Source: Kordia jejudonensis (GTDB lineage Bacteria > Bacteroidota > Bacteroidia > Flavobacteriales > Flavobacteriaceae). Taken from it: a stretch of 64,000 nucleotides of DNA. Positions 35,535 to 44,093 of this stretch are shown piece by piece. Location of the stretch: positions 62,001 through 126,000 of the forward strand of contig NZ_LBMG01000006.1 in NCBI RefSeq assembly GCF_001005315.1. Reading direction: 5' to 3'. The first letter of the stretch is position 1. Each line of letters begins with the position of its first letter. The notes below the pieces were generated by a model, which was given only the letters and a program-made list of their open reading frames with translations, did not search any database and was not told the DNA's origin. A program made the position numbers and the translations under genes.

Positions 35535-35717
35535 TTATGGTTTTCTGATTTCATCATCACAACCTAATTTTGTTACACAGATAAGTACACATGATAATGT
35601 TGTAAAACAAAAAGGTACAATAGTAGAAAGTGACTCATCACGTCCACCTTTCATCTCTTGTAAATTAGAAATTGACTTCTTGTTTAAGCGTAGATTCTTT
35701 AAATTTCTTTTTTTCAT
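35535..35717 (-). CDS. Orphan lanthipeptide-like precursor with double-Gly leader
   Basis: This 60-residue peptide starts MKKRNLKNLRLNKKSISNL and ends its leader at GG (24-25). The core has four Cys (37, 43, 47, 53) in a hydrophobic, Thr/Ser-containing segment. The start is the Met of M-K-K-R-N; a longer in-frame reading would add 24 residues that no family member has. It shares its leader with the peptides at 12.0, 38.6 and 38.9 kb. No modification genes are nearby. Confidence 0.75.
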   Translation of the reverse strand: MKKRNLKNLRLNKKSISNLQEMKGGRDESLSTIVPFCFTTLSCVLICVTKLGCDDEIRKP

Positions 35718-35971
35718 AATAAATAAAGTTTTGATATTAATAGATAGTCTGAAATTACCTATAGATTGCAAAGAATACAAATTAAGCACCTTACGATTCT
35801 TAAATCACGAGTTCTTTTTTATAGATTTAAATGTATTTATATTGCTGTTAATTAGTGATTTATGTTTTGGTGTAAATAATAACAGTGTAAAGTATCTGTT
35901 TTTTTTAGATTTAAAATAAATACAGAATAAATTCAATTTTCATAAAAATTCAATCATAAAAAATAGTACCT

Positions 35972-35996
35972 AAAACGTTTTCGTTGATTATCTTTG
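35972..35996 (+). promoter_or_regulatory. Promoter with operator-like AAAACGTTTT in the spacer
   Basis: TATCTTTG (35989-35996) is an exact -7 element ending 7 bases before the HMG-CoA lyase ATG. The 10-bp palindrome AAAACGTTTT (35972-35981) lies just upstream in the -33/-7 spacer, and is followed by CG, matching 12 of 14 bases of the LacI operator core at 24.2 kb. Confidence 0.5.
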
Positions 35997-36003
35997 ACAT
36001 TCT

Positions 36004-36867
36004 ATGGAAAACATTAAAATAATAGAATGTCCACGAGATGCCATGCAAGGTATCAAGATGTTTATTCCTACAGAAAAGAAAATACAGTACATTCAATCGT
36101 TACTGCGTGTAGGTTTTGATACTATCGATTTTGGGAGCTTTGTGTCGCCAAAAGCAATTCCGCAAATGGTAGACACCGCTGAAGTTTTATCAAAATTAGA
36201 TTTAACTTCAACACGAAGTAAACTACTAGCAATTGTTGCAAATCTTCGTGGTGCAAATGATGCAAGTACGCATCCTGAAATTCAATACTTAGGCTATCCG
36301 TTTTCCATTTCTGAGAATTTTCAAATGCGGAATACTCACAAAACCATTGCACAATCCATAGAAACATTACAAGAAATTCTAAATATTGCCGATAAAACCA
36401 ACAAGGAAGTAGTGGCATATTTATCTATGGGTTTTGGAAATCCATACGGAGATCCTTGGAATGTAGAAATAGTAGGCGAGTGGACCGAAAAACTCTCTAA
36501 CATGGGCGTAAAAATACTATCGCTTTCAGATACTATTGGTTCTTCTACGCCAGATGTCATTCATTATTTATACTCAAACTTAATTCCAAAATATCCAGAA
36601 ATCGAATTTGGCGCACATTTGCATACCACTCCAAGTTCATGGCACGAAAAAGTTGATGCAGCTTACAAAGCTGGTTGCAAACGTTTTGACGGCGCCATTC
36701 AAGGATTTGGCGGTTGTCCAATGGCAAAAGATGAACTTACAGGAAACATGCCAACAGAAAAAATGGTTTCCTATTTTACCGCAGCAAAAGCAACTACAAA
36801 CATTCAAGCCATGAGTTTTGAATCATCATATAATGAAGCTTCAAAGATTTTCAATGCGTATCATTAA
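36004..36867 (+). CDS. Hydroxymethylglutaryl-CoA lyase
   Basis: This 287-residue TIM-barrel enzyme splits HMG-CoA into acetyl-CoA and acetoacetate in leucine degradation. Seen are the N-terminal E-C-P-R-D-A-M-Q (normally E-V-x-P-R-D-G-x-Q), G-A-H-L-H-T-T metal ligands and G-G-C-P-M-A near 237, which holds the catalytic Cys. The EC-P-R-D-A-M-Q is a slight departure from the usual signature. The mRNA would be nearly leaderless, because the -7 element ends 7 bases before the ATG. Confidence 0.9.
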   Translation: MENIKIIECPRDAMQGIKMFIPTEKKIQYIQSLLRVGFDTIDFGSFVSPKAIPQMVDTAEVLSKLDLTSTRSKLLAIVANLRGANDASTHPEIQYLGYPFSISENFQMRNTHKTIAQSIETLQEILNIADKTNKEVVAYLSMGFGNPYGDPWNVEIVGEWTEKLSNMGVKILSLSDTIGSSTPDVIHYLYSNLIPKYPEIEFGAHLHTTPSSWHEKVDAAYKAGCKRFDGAIQGFGGCPMAKDELTGNMPTEKMVSYFTAAKATTNIQAMSFESSYNEASKIFNAYH

Positions 36868-37079
36868 GGTATTTTGTGTTGGTTTGCAAATTCGTTAATT
36901 TGAAAAATAATTCAACGATTAATATACCAAAAGTGTAGCGATACCACGGCAAAGTGTGTTTCGTAATCTAAAAGCAAAGTAATATCACTGATCATTAACA
37001 AATTGTTATCTACAACAGCAAATAGTATAAATTGCACAAAAAGTAGTATATTCGCATGCAATTATATTTTAATTGCAAC

Positions 37080-38555
37080 ATGACAGCACACAACAACAAA
37101 ATTTTAGGCGAGGGATTAACGTATGACGACGTTCTTTTAGTTCCCGCTTTCTCCGAAGTACTTCCAAGAGAAGTTAGCATTCAAACAAAATTTACTAGAA
37201 ATATAACCATCAATGTTCCGATTATTTCGGCAGCAATGGATACCGTTACGGAATCTTCTATGGCTATCGCAATGGCACGCGAAGGCGGAATTGGAGTTTT
37301 GCACAAAAACATGACTATTGCCCGTCAAGCGCAAAAAGTTAGAAAAGTAAAACGTGCGGAAAGCGGAATGATTATCGATCCAGTTACATTACCACTAACA
37401 GCAACTGTTGCAGATGCAAATGCCAACATGAAAGAACACAGTATTGGAGGAATTCCAATTGTGGACAATCATGGCACACTAAAAGGAATTGTAACCAATA
37501 GAGATTTACGCTTTGAGCATAACAATGATAGACCAATTGTTGAAGTGATGACAAGTGAAAATTTAGTCACTTCATCAGAAGGAACTTCGTTAAAAGATGC
37601 GGAAGCCATTCTTCAAAAACATAAAATCGAAAAGCTTTTAATCGTTGACGACAATTACATTCTAAAAGGATTAATTACGTTTAGAGATATCACGAAAGTG
37701 ACGCAAAAACCAATTGCCAACAAAGATTCGTATGGTCGTTTGCGTGTGGCTGCGGCTTTAGGTGTTACTGCTGATGCAGTTGATAGAGCAGAAGCGTTGG
37801 TAAATGCAGGCGTTGATGCAGTTGTCATTGATACGGCGCATGGACATACCAAAGGTGTTGTCAATGTATTGAAAGAAGTAAAAGCTAAATTTCCAACCTT
37901 AGAAGTAATCGTTGGAAACATTGCTACAGCTGCTGCGGCAAAATATCTTGTTGAAGCTGGAGCTGATGCTGTAAAAGTCGGAATTGGACCAGGTTCTATC
38001 TGTACCACACGTGTTGTGGCAGGAGTTGGTTTTCCACAATTTTCTGCGGTATTGGAAGTTGCTGCCGCTATAAAAGGCAGTGGTGTTCCTGTGATTGCAG
38101 ATGGAGGAATTCGTTATACAGGAGACATTCCAAAAGCAATTGCTGCTGGAGCGGATTCTGTTATGCTAGGTTCATTACTTGCAGGAACCAAAGAATCACC
38201 AGGAGAAACCATTATTTACGAAGGAAGAAAATTTAAGTCATATCGAGGAATGGGTTCCGTAGAAGCTATGAAACAAGGTTCAAAAGATCGTTATTTCCAA
38301 GATGTGGAAGCTGATATTAAAAAACTAGTTCCAGAAGGAATTGTTGGACGTGTACCATACAAAGGAAATTTAGACGAAAGCATTCATCAATTTATTGGCG
38401 GATTGCGTGCAGGAATGGGATATTGTGGTGCAAAAGATATTGAAACACTAAAAGAAACGGGACAGTTTGTACGTATTACAGCAAGTGGAATCAACGAAAG
38501 TCATCCACATGATGTAGCAATTACCAAAGAAGCTCCAAACTATTCAAGAAGATAA
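37080..38555 (+). CDS. guaB: IMP dehydrogenase
   Basis: This 491-residue enzyme oxidises IMP to XMP, the committed step of GMP synthesis. Two CBS domains lie at about 95-205 inside the barrel. The catalytic loop is G-I-G-P-G-S-I-C308-T-T. The start is the Met of M-T-A-H-N-N-K-I; eight codons upstream another ATG is in frame but gives an unusual N-terminus. A strong terminator follows the stop. Confidence 0.95.
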   Translation: MTAHNNKILGEGLTYDDVLLVPAFSEVLPREVSIQTKFTRNITINVPIISAAMDTVTESSMAIAMAREGGIGVLHKNMTIARQAQKVRKVKRAESGMIIDPVTLPLTATVADANANMKEHSIGGIPIVDNHGTLKGIVTNRDLRFEHNNDRPIVEVMTSENLVTSSEGTSLKDAEAILQKHKIEKLLIVDDNYILKGLITFRDITKVTQKPIANKDSYGRLRVAAALGVTADAVDRAEALVNAGVDAVVIDTAHGHTKGVVNVLKEVKAKFPTLEVIVGNIATAAAAKYLVEAGADAVKVGIGPGSICTTRVVAGVGFPQFSAVLEVAAAIKGSGVPVIADGGIRYTGDIPKAIAAGADSVMLGSLLAGTKESPGETIIYEGRKFKSYRGMGSVEAMKQGSKDRYFQDVEADIKKLVPEGIVGRVPYKGNLDESIHQFIGGLRAGMGYCGAKDIETLKETGQFVRITASGINESHPHDVAITKEAPNYSRR

Positions 38556-38580
38556 TACAATCAATAGTATAACATAAAAA

Positions 38581-38610
38581 AGGCTGTTACATAACCAAAT
38601 GTAACAGCCT
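38581..38610 (+). terminator. guaB terminator
   Basis: AGGCTGTTACAT and ATGTAACAGCCT form a perfect 12-bp stem around AACCAA, with A- and T-runs. It can also serve the convergent precursor gene. Confidence 0.8.
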
Positions 38611-38631
38611 TTTACATATTCTAAACTAGAA

Positions 38632-38829
38632 TTATGGATTTGTGTATGTTGGAGGACATTGTGCTGCACAAACGCCACCAAAACTTGTTTGTACTCCATA
38701 ACATAAGTCAATAAAACGACTGCCATAAATATCAGAAGTAGTAATTCCTCCTTTTATTGCTTTTTCAGCAAGTGTTGAAATTGTCGTCTTTTTAAAATTT
38801 AAACTGTTTTTTACGTTTCTTTTTTTCAT
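38632..38829 (-). CDS. Orphan lanthipeptide-like precursor with double-Gly leader
   Basis: This 65-residue peptide starts MKKRNVKNSLNFKKTTISTL and carries GG at 27-28. The core holds Cys43, Cys54 and Cys58 and many Thr/Ser/Tyr. It lies 55 bases from a second such gene at 38885-39085, in the same direction, so the two look like a tandem pair, though cores differ. No enzyme genes for modification or export are nearby. Confidence 0.75.
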   Translation of the reverse strand: MKKRNVKNSLNFKKTTISTLAEKAIKGGITTSDIYGSRFIDLCYGVQTSFGGVCAAQCPPTYTNP

Positions 38830-38884
38830 GATTTAAAATATATAATTAAGGTTAAAGTTTATATGTTGAAATAGTATACTTAAA

Positions 38885-39085
38885 TTATACAGGAAGCGTT
38901 CCTGTACCACAATTTACGGCACAACGAATTCCTTGGCTACTTATTGAACCACCACCGTCACAAACAGTAGGGTGATACGAAGGACATTCTATTGATCCCA
39001 TACTTCCTCCTTTAATGCTATCTCCATTAAAATTTGCGATTGAAGTTTTTTCGAGCCTCAAGACTTTTAAGTTCTTTTTTTTCAT
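38885..39085 (-). CDS. Orphan lanthipeptide-like precursor with double-Gly leader
   Basis: This 66-residue peptide starts MKKKNLKVLRLEKTSIANF and carries GG at 26-27. The core has Cys34, Cys42, Cys55 and Cys59 spaced as two pairs. It is the upstream member of the tandem pair. The core is unlike that of its neighbour, which suggests the leader is the conserved part. Modification enzyme not in the window. Confidence 0.75.
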   Translation of the reverse strand: MKKKNLKVLRLEKTSIANFNGDSIKGGSMGSIECPSYHPTVCDGGGSISSQGIRCAVNCGTGTLPV

Positions 39086-39210
39086 GATTTAATTATTTTG
39101 GTTTCTGTTATAAAGATATTGAATCGGAGATCGTTTTAGAAGAAAATCAAGGAAAGAAAATAGACTTATTACCTCAAATTTATCAATTTGACTTAGCTAA
39201 TGTGCATAAA

Positions 39211-39244
39211 AAAAGCCTTGTATCTAAAGAGATACAAGGCTTTT
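39211..39244 (-). terminator. ompH terminator
   Basis: AAAAGCCTTGTATC and GATACAAGGCTTTT form a 14-bp stem around TAAAGA. The minus-strand reading continues into Ts, ending the ompH transcript. Confidence 0.8.
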
Positions 39245-39266
39245 CTATATAGTTGAGGAGTAAAAA

Positions 39267-39791
39267 CTACTTTTTTTCCTCTTTTAGATCAATTCCAAGT
39301 TTTGCAGCAACTTTTAGTGTCAAATCATACACAGGACTTGCGTATGCCAACTCGTTTCCGTCAAGCGTAAAAACTTGTGTGAATTTTTCTTCTTTAGCAA
39401 TTTCAGCTACTGTAGCACCTACTTTTTGATACAAAGGACGCATTAATTCATCCTGTCGTAACTGTACCAACTGTGCAGCGTTTTGTCTGAACTTTTGGAT
39501 ATCATTTTCCAAAGCAAAAATTTCTTCTTGCTTCTTCTTTTTATTTTCAGGTGTCATAGCTTCAAACAATTTATTTGCTGCTTCAACTTCTACTTTGTAA
39601 GCTTCTAGTTTTGAAGTTAAATCTGCCTGTAATGTCTTTTCATACTCGGTAATTCCAGTTTTCACTTGGGCAATTTCAGGTAATTTAGAAACAAGAATGT
39701 TAATATTAACCGTTCCTACTTTCGATTGTGCCGATGCTGTAAAAGAGCAAAGTACAATGGCTAACGAGTAAAGTAAATGTTTAATTTTCAT
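39267..39791 (-). CDS. OmpH/Skp-family periplasmic chaperone
   Basis: This 174-residue protein has a signal peptide (about 1-21, ending T-A-S-A-Q) and a long coiled-coil (about 45-135) as in Skp/OmpH. The N-terminal V-G-T-V-N-I-N-I-L matches the family. It holds unfolded outer-membrane proteins in the periplasm. The SurA-type operon starts 1.5 kb away, which suits an outer-membrane biogenesis region. Confidence 0.88.
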   Translation of the reverse strand: MKIKHLLYSLAIVLCSFTASAQSKVGTVNINILVSKLPEIAQVKTGITEYEKTLQADLTSKLEAYKVEVEAANKLFEAMTPENKKKKQEEIFALENDIQKFRQNAAQLVQLRQDELMRPLYQKVGATVAEIAKEEKFTQVFTLDGNELAYASPVYDLTLKVAAKLGIDLKEEKK

Positions 39792-39884
39792 CTAATTGAT
39801 ATTTTATTTTTCAAAGTTGGCTAAAGTAATGAAAACATCATACCAAAAAAACGTTATTACATAAAATTAACGTTTTTTGTGCCA

Positions 39885-40118
39885 TTATTTTACCAACTGA
39901 CCTCTATGTGGCTTTAGTTTTTCGCGCATAAAAGTAACATCTTCTTGATTGATAATCATAGAAGCACTTGCAAACATCTCAGAAAAAACTTCTGTCGTAA
40001 TCGCTTCTCCTGCAATACCTTCCATTGCAATGAAGTCCTTTAAGTGAATACAATGATGCTCAGCAGTACGTTTTGCAGCAGGACCTCTAAACTCCCAAAT
40101 CAATTTTACTTTTGCCAT
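39885..40118 (-). CDS. Conserved small protein, Bacteroidota
   Basis: This 77-residue soluble protein (M-A-K-V-K-L-I-W-E-F-R-G-P-A-A-K-R-T-A-E) carries two His and one Cys (A-E-H-H-C-I-H) and has no membrane segment. I recall similar short proteins in Flavobacteriia, but no function is established. It stands alone, upstream of ompH in the same direction, 93 bases away. Confidence 0.7.
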   Translation of the reverse strand: MAKVKLIWEFRGPAAKRTAEHHCIHLKDFIAMEGIAGEAITTEVFSEMFASASMIINQEDVTFMREKLKPHRGQLVK

Positions 40119-40182
40119 GTCTTTATTTTTTTTGCAAAAATATCATTCTTTACTACAACATGGTAAAAAAAAGGCATAAAAA

Positions 40183-40207
40183 AAGCGAATGATAATTTCA
40201 TTCGCTT
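40183..40207 (-). terminator. Terminator after the 40232-40975 gene
   Basis: AAGCGAATGA and TCATTCGCTT form a 10-bp stem with a 5-base loop; the minus strand then reads a T-run. Confidence 0.7.
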
Positions 40208-40231
40208 GTAGACATTTATATTTTCTAATTA

Positions 40232-40975
40232 TTATTTCGCTACGATTTTAAACGTTTTTGAGAAATTTGGCGACGTTATTTTTACGATGTAAATATTATT
40301 TTTTGGCAAATCTAGATATTTACTAAATGTTCCGTTAATGGCAACGTTTTTCAAATCGATTACTTGACGTCCTAATAAATTGAAAATTGAAATATTAGAG
40401 ATTGTATTTACGCCCGTAATTGTCAATTTTCCACTACTGTAACTCGTGTTTACTTTTGTTGCAGCGATGTCATTAGTACTCAATGTACTCGCATTCAATG
40501 GAGCATCAACCAAATCAATAAACAGATCGCCCGTTTGGTTATTTCCACCGCCACCAAACTGATTTTGGAATAAGAAATCAATTCCTAAAATTGTTTCATT
40601 CACAAGCGAAGGAAACAATTGTCCTGGTATAAATGTGATGGAATACGTATTTGGTCCATTTGCGGCATCTCCGTCAGTTAAATTTAAAACTGGTTGCCAG
40701 CTCAAATCATTAAAATCTCCTGGAACGGCTTGAAAACTTCCTGAAGCTGTTCGCAATCCTACATACATATGAATAAACGTCTGATTTTCTGAATAGAAAT
40801 TGTTTATAATATCAAGATCTTCAATTTCAATAGTGATTGCATCATTAATATCTGCGGTAGCTGCAACTAAAGAAGCAGATCCGCCATCATAACCTGTAAA
40901 TGTAAAGGTCTCTTCTTGCGCAAAAAGGAGCGTGGAAGTAATTAAGAAAAAGATTAAAAAGTAAAGTTTTTTCAT
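40232..40975 (-). CDS. T9SS-exported protein
   Basis: This 247-residue protein has a signal peptide (M-K-K-L-Y-F-L-I-F-F-L, cleavage after A-Q) and a C-terminal T9SS type A sorting domain that begins near I-S-N-I-S-I-F-N-L-L-G-R and ends K-I-V-A-K. The start is the Met of M-K-K-L-Y, because the longer in-frame reading would hide the signal peptide. The middle (about 20-165) is a beta-rich domain of unknown function with a Gly/Asn-rich loop. Confidence 0.82.
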   Translation of the reverse strand: MKKLYFLIFFLITSTLLFAQEETFTFTGYDGGSASLVAATADINDAITIEIEDLDIINNFYSENQTFIHMYVGLRTASGSFQAVPGDFNDLSWQPVLNLTDGDAANGPNTYSITFIPGQLFPSLVNETILGIDFLFQNQFGGGGNNQTGDLFIDLVDAPLNASTLSTNDIAATKVNTSYSSGKLTITGVNTISNISIFNLLGRQVIDLKNVAINGTFSKYLDLPKNNIYIVKITSPNFSKTFKIVAK

Positions 40976-41110
40976 ACTTGGGGTATTTTCTTTATTCGTT
41001 TTTTGTTTTAAAAATAGTAAAATCAAAAATGAAATACACGTTTTTATACAAAAATTAACAAAGATCACGCCATACTTGTTAAAAACTATCACAATCCGTA
41101 TTGGAATTAC

Positions 41111-41140
41111 TTGTGAAATATTGTTGAATTCTTATTTTTG
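41111..41140 (+). promoter_or_regulatory. Promoter of the parvulin operon
   Basis: TTG (41111-41113), a 19-base spacer and TATTTTTG (41133-41140) match the Bacteroidota promoter. It leaves a leader of about 110 bases before the first gene. Confidence 0.7.
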
Positions 41141-41251
41141 TCTTTCCCAAAAAAATGGCAATGAAATACGCCACGATAATTCGTTCATAGTATTTTAACA
41201 CAATTCTAAACGAATACCATTTGATGGCTTTCAAAACATAAAAACTAATAG

Positions 41252-43237
41252 ATGAAACATAGCATACAATTATTCCTCACTCTTTTCGTATCGCTTACTA
41301 CGTTTGCGCAGTCAGAAAAAGACAACGTATTATTTACTATAGAAGGCGAACCAACATATGTGTCCGAGTTTTCAAGAGTATACAAAAAGAACCTCGATAT
41401 CATTGACGAAAAGGATCAAAAAGAAATCAACGAGTATTTTGATTTGTTTGTGGAATACAAGCTGAAACTAAAAGAAGCTTACAATCTTAATCTTAACGAA
41501 AAAGCTAGCTATAAGAAAGAATTAGCAGGATATAAAAAGCAACTTTCAAAAAACTACCTTACGGATAATACGGTAACGGAAAAGCTGGTACAAGAAGCGT
41601 ATGATCGTTTACAAAAAGAAGTAAAAGCAAGTCATATACTCATCAAAGTATCGGCAGAAGCTTCTCCAAGCGACACTTTAGCAGCTTATGAAAAAATCAT
41701 GAAGCTTCGCAAATCAATTATAGATGGCGCAGATTTTGGTGACGTTGCAGCACAAAACTCCGACGATCCTTCTGCAAAAGGAAATCAGACAATTCCAGCA
41801 AACAAAGGTAATCTAGGTTATTTTTCAGCTTTCAGAATGGTATATCCGTTTGAAACGGCAGCGTTTAATACACCAAAAGGCGAAATTTCGATGCCAATTC
41901 GTACACAATATGGATATCATATCATAAAAGTAACAGATGTTCGTGAAAATGCGGGCGAAATTACGGTAGCGCATATTTTGCTATTAAACAAAGAAGATAG
42001 TGAAAACAAGGAAAATCCTGAAGAGAAAATCAAAGACATTTACTCGCAAATCAAAGCAGGAAGCGATTTTGGCGCCATGGCAAAACGCTACTCAGAAGAC
42101 AGAAGTTCTGGAGTGAACAATGGAAAATTGCCAAAATTTGGTCGTGGTCGTTTGCGTTCAAAGAAATTTGAAGAAGTAGCTTTCTCTTTAGACAATGTAG
42201 GTCAAATATCAGCACCGTTTCAATCAGAATTTGGCTGGCACATTGTACAATTGGTTAGCAAACATACTCAGAAAAGCTTTGAAGATGAAAAATACAACTT
42301 AGAGCAACGTATCAAAAGAGACAAGCGCGCTAATGTAATTAACAGTTCAGTAGTCAAAAAAATAAAAAAGCTTTACACAATTACCGAAAACCCAGAAGCT
42401 AAAAAAGATTTTCAAACGCTGGCAGCAACAGACAACTTCTTTACACGTTCATGGCAATTACCAACAGATCCAGCATTTTTAAACAAAACATTGATTCAAA
42501 TAAAAGATACAAAGATTACATATAATGACTTTGCAACCTATCTATCGAAAAATAAATCGAGAGTAATGCAAAAAAATATTGATCCGAAAGCTTTTATTAA
42601 TGCCAATTACGCACAATATATTGATGGGAAACTATTGGCTTTCTATGAAAATGATTTGGAAAATGTAAATGAAGAATTTGCAGCAATCTATGGCGAATAC
42701 AGAGATGGTTTGCTTTTATTCGATTTAATGGAACAGCAAATTTGGGAAAAAGCGAAAAACGATACGCTTGGTTTAGAAGCATATTTCAACGCGAACAAAG
42801 AAAACTACAAATGGAAAAACCGTGTAGAAGCTGTCATTGCTACGTGTACAGATGCAAATGTGGCTAAAGAAGTAAAGCAACTCTTAGCAGAAGGAAAACC
42901 ATTAGATGAAATCAAAAATACGGTAAACAAAGATGCAAAAGTAAACGTCATTTTTACAATGGGTGTTTTTGAAGAAGGACATCGAAATCTTCCAAAAGAA
43001 TTTCAACTCAAAAAAGGTGTGTCTGACGTTATAAAAGAAGCAGAAGGCGATTATACCATTATAAAAGTCAATGAGGTAATTCCTGCCGATTACAAAGCAC
43101 TTTCAGAAATCAAAGGAAAAGTCATTAGCGATTATCAAGTACATCTTGAAAAAGAATGGATTCAGCAACTGAAAGAAAACTATAAAGTGAAAATCAACAA
43201 AAAAGTATACCGAAAACTAAAAAAACTCGTTAAATAA
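41252..43237 (+). CDS. Peptidyl-prolyl cis-trans isomerase with two parvulin domains
   Basis: This 661-residue periplasmic protein has a signal peptide (1-20) and two parvulin/rotamase domains, near 125-235 (A-S-H-I-L-I-K...G-Y-H-I-I-K) and 232-345 (V-A-H-I-L-L-L...G-W-H-I-V-Q). Helical SurA-like regions lie before and after. It should fold outer-membrane proteins. It is the first gene of a three-gene chaperone operon; the next gene begins 6 bases after its stop. Confidence 0.9.
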   Translation: MKHSIQLFLTLFVSLTTFAQSEKDNVLFTIEGEPTYVSEFSRVYKKNLDIIDEKDQKEINEYFDLFVEYKLKLKEAYNLNLNEKASYKKELAGYKKQLSKNYLTDNTVTEKLVQEAYDRLQKEVKASHILIKVSAEASPSDTLAAYEKIMKLRKSIIDGADFGDVAAQNSDDPSAKGNQTIPANKGNLGYFSAFRMVYPFETAAFNTPKGEISMPIRTQYGYHIIKVTDVRENAGEITVAHILLLNKEDSENKENPEEKIKDIYSQIKAGSDFGAMAKRYSEDRSSGVNNGKLPKFGRGRLRSKKFEEVAFSLDNVGQISAPFQSEFGWHIVQLVSKHTQKSFEDEKYNLEQRIKRDKRANVINSSVVKKIKKLYTITENPEAKKDFQTLAATDNFFTRSWQLPTDPAFLNKTLIQIKDTKITYNDFATYLSKNKSRVMQKNIDPKAFINANYAQYIDGKLLAFYENDLENVNEEFAAIYGEYRDGLLLFDLMEQQIWEKAKNDTLGLEAYFNANKENYKWKNRVEAVIATCTDANVAKEVKQLLAEGKPLDEIKNTVNKDAKVNVIFTMGVFEEGHRNLPKEFQLKKGVSDVIKEAEGDYTIIKVNEVIPADYKALSEIKGKVISDYQVHLEKEWIQQLKENYKVKINKKVYRKLKKLVK

Positions 43238-43243
43238 AACATA

Positions 43244-44092
43244 GTGAGAAAAATAGTTGTCATCCTTAGTGTCCTTTTATGTTGCTCTTGCGAATACTTT
43301 CGGTCGTCGCCAGATGGAGATGTTATTGCCAGAGTTGGCGAAAACTATCTATACAAAAGCGATATTGCCGCGTTAGTTTCTGAAAATATGTCGAAAGAAG
43401 ACAGTACAATTATTGTGACGAACTATATCAATCGTTGGGCGACACAACAATTATTCATTCAAAAAGCAAAAATAAACCTTCCGCAAGAAAAGCAAACTAC
43501 TTTTGATGCTTTGGTAGAAGATTATCGTAAAGACTTATATGTTGAAGCATACAAAGAAGCTGTCGTAAAAAAAATGATTGATACGACGGTAACAGGATTT
43601 GACGAAGCGGCATATTACAACACCAATAAACAAAACTTTAAGCTCAATGAAGAATTGTTAAAAATACGATACATCAATATCAACAAAGACAATTCGAATC
43701 TAGAAGAAATTACGGAACGATTTCAACGTTTCAATACCGAAGATAAAACCGTATTAGATTCGTTGGCAATTCAATTTAATAACTACTCATTAAACGATTC
43801 TATTTGGGTAAAAGCGACACAAGTTTTCAATAAAATTCCTGTCATAACTAACGAAAACAAAGAGAAATACTTAAAAAAATCACAATTTTCTAAAATAGAA
43901 GATTCAATAGGACTATATTTGGTGCGAATTGAGGATATTATCGGTAGAAACGACATTGCGCCACTCGCGTATGTACGACCAACAGTACAACAAATTATCC
44001 TTAACAAGCGAAAGCTAGAATTTATCAGAAAATTAGAAAAAGACATCACAAAAGATGCAGTTAAGCGAAAACAGTTTGAAATTTACAATTAA
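43244..44092 (+). CDS. SurA-like lipoprotein without a clear parvulin domain
   Basis: This 282-residue protein starts with GTG at 43244, giving the lipoprotein signal ending L-C-C-S-C16. It has the N-terminal V-I-A-R-V-G-E-N-Y-L-Y-K-S-D-I pattern found in SurA-type N-domains and a helical rest. No parvulin active-site stretch is visible, so it is probably an isomerase-negative chaperone. It is placed between two parvulin genes, spaced 6 bases and 1 base. Confidence 0.8.
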   Translation: MRKIVVILSVLLCCSCEYFRSSPDGDVIARVGENYLYKSDIAALVSENMSKEDSTIIVTNYINRWATQQLFIQKAKINLPQEKQTTFDALVEDYRKDLYVEAYKEAVVKKMIDTTVTGFDEAAYYNTNKQNFKLNEELLKIRYININKDNSNLEEITERFQRFNTEDKTVLDSLAIQFNNYSLNDSIWVKATQVFNKIPVITNENKEKYLKKSQFSKIEDSIGLYLVRIEDIIGRNDIAPLAYVRPTVQQIILNKRKLEFIRKLEKDITKDAVKRKQFEIYN

Positions 44093-44093
44093 A

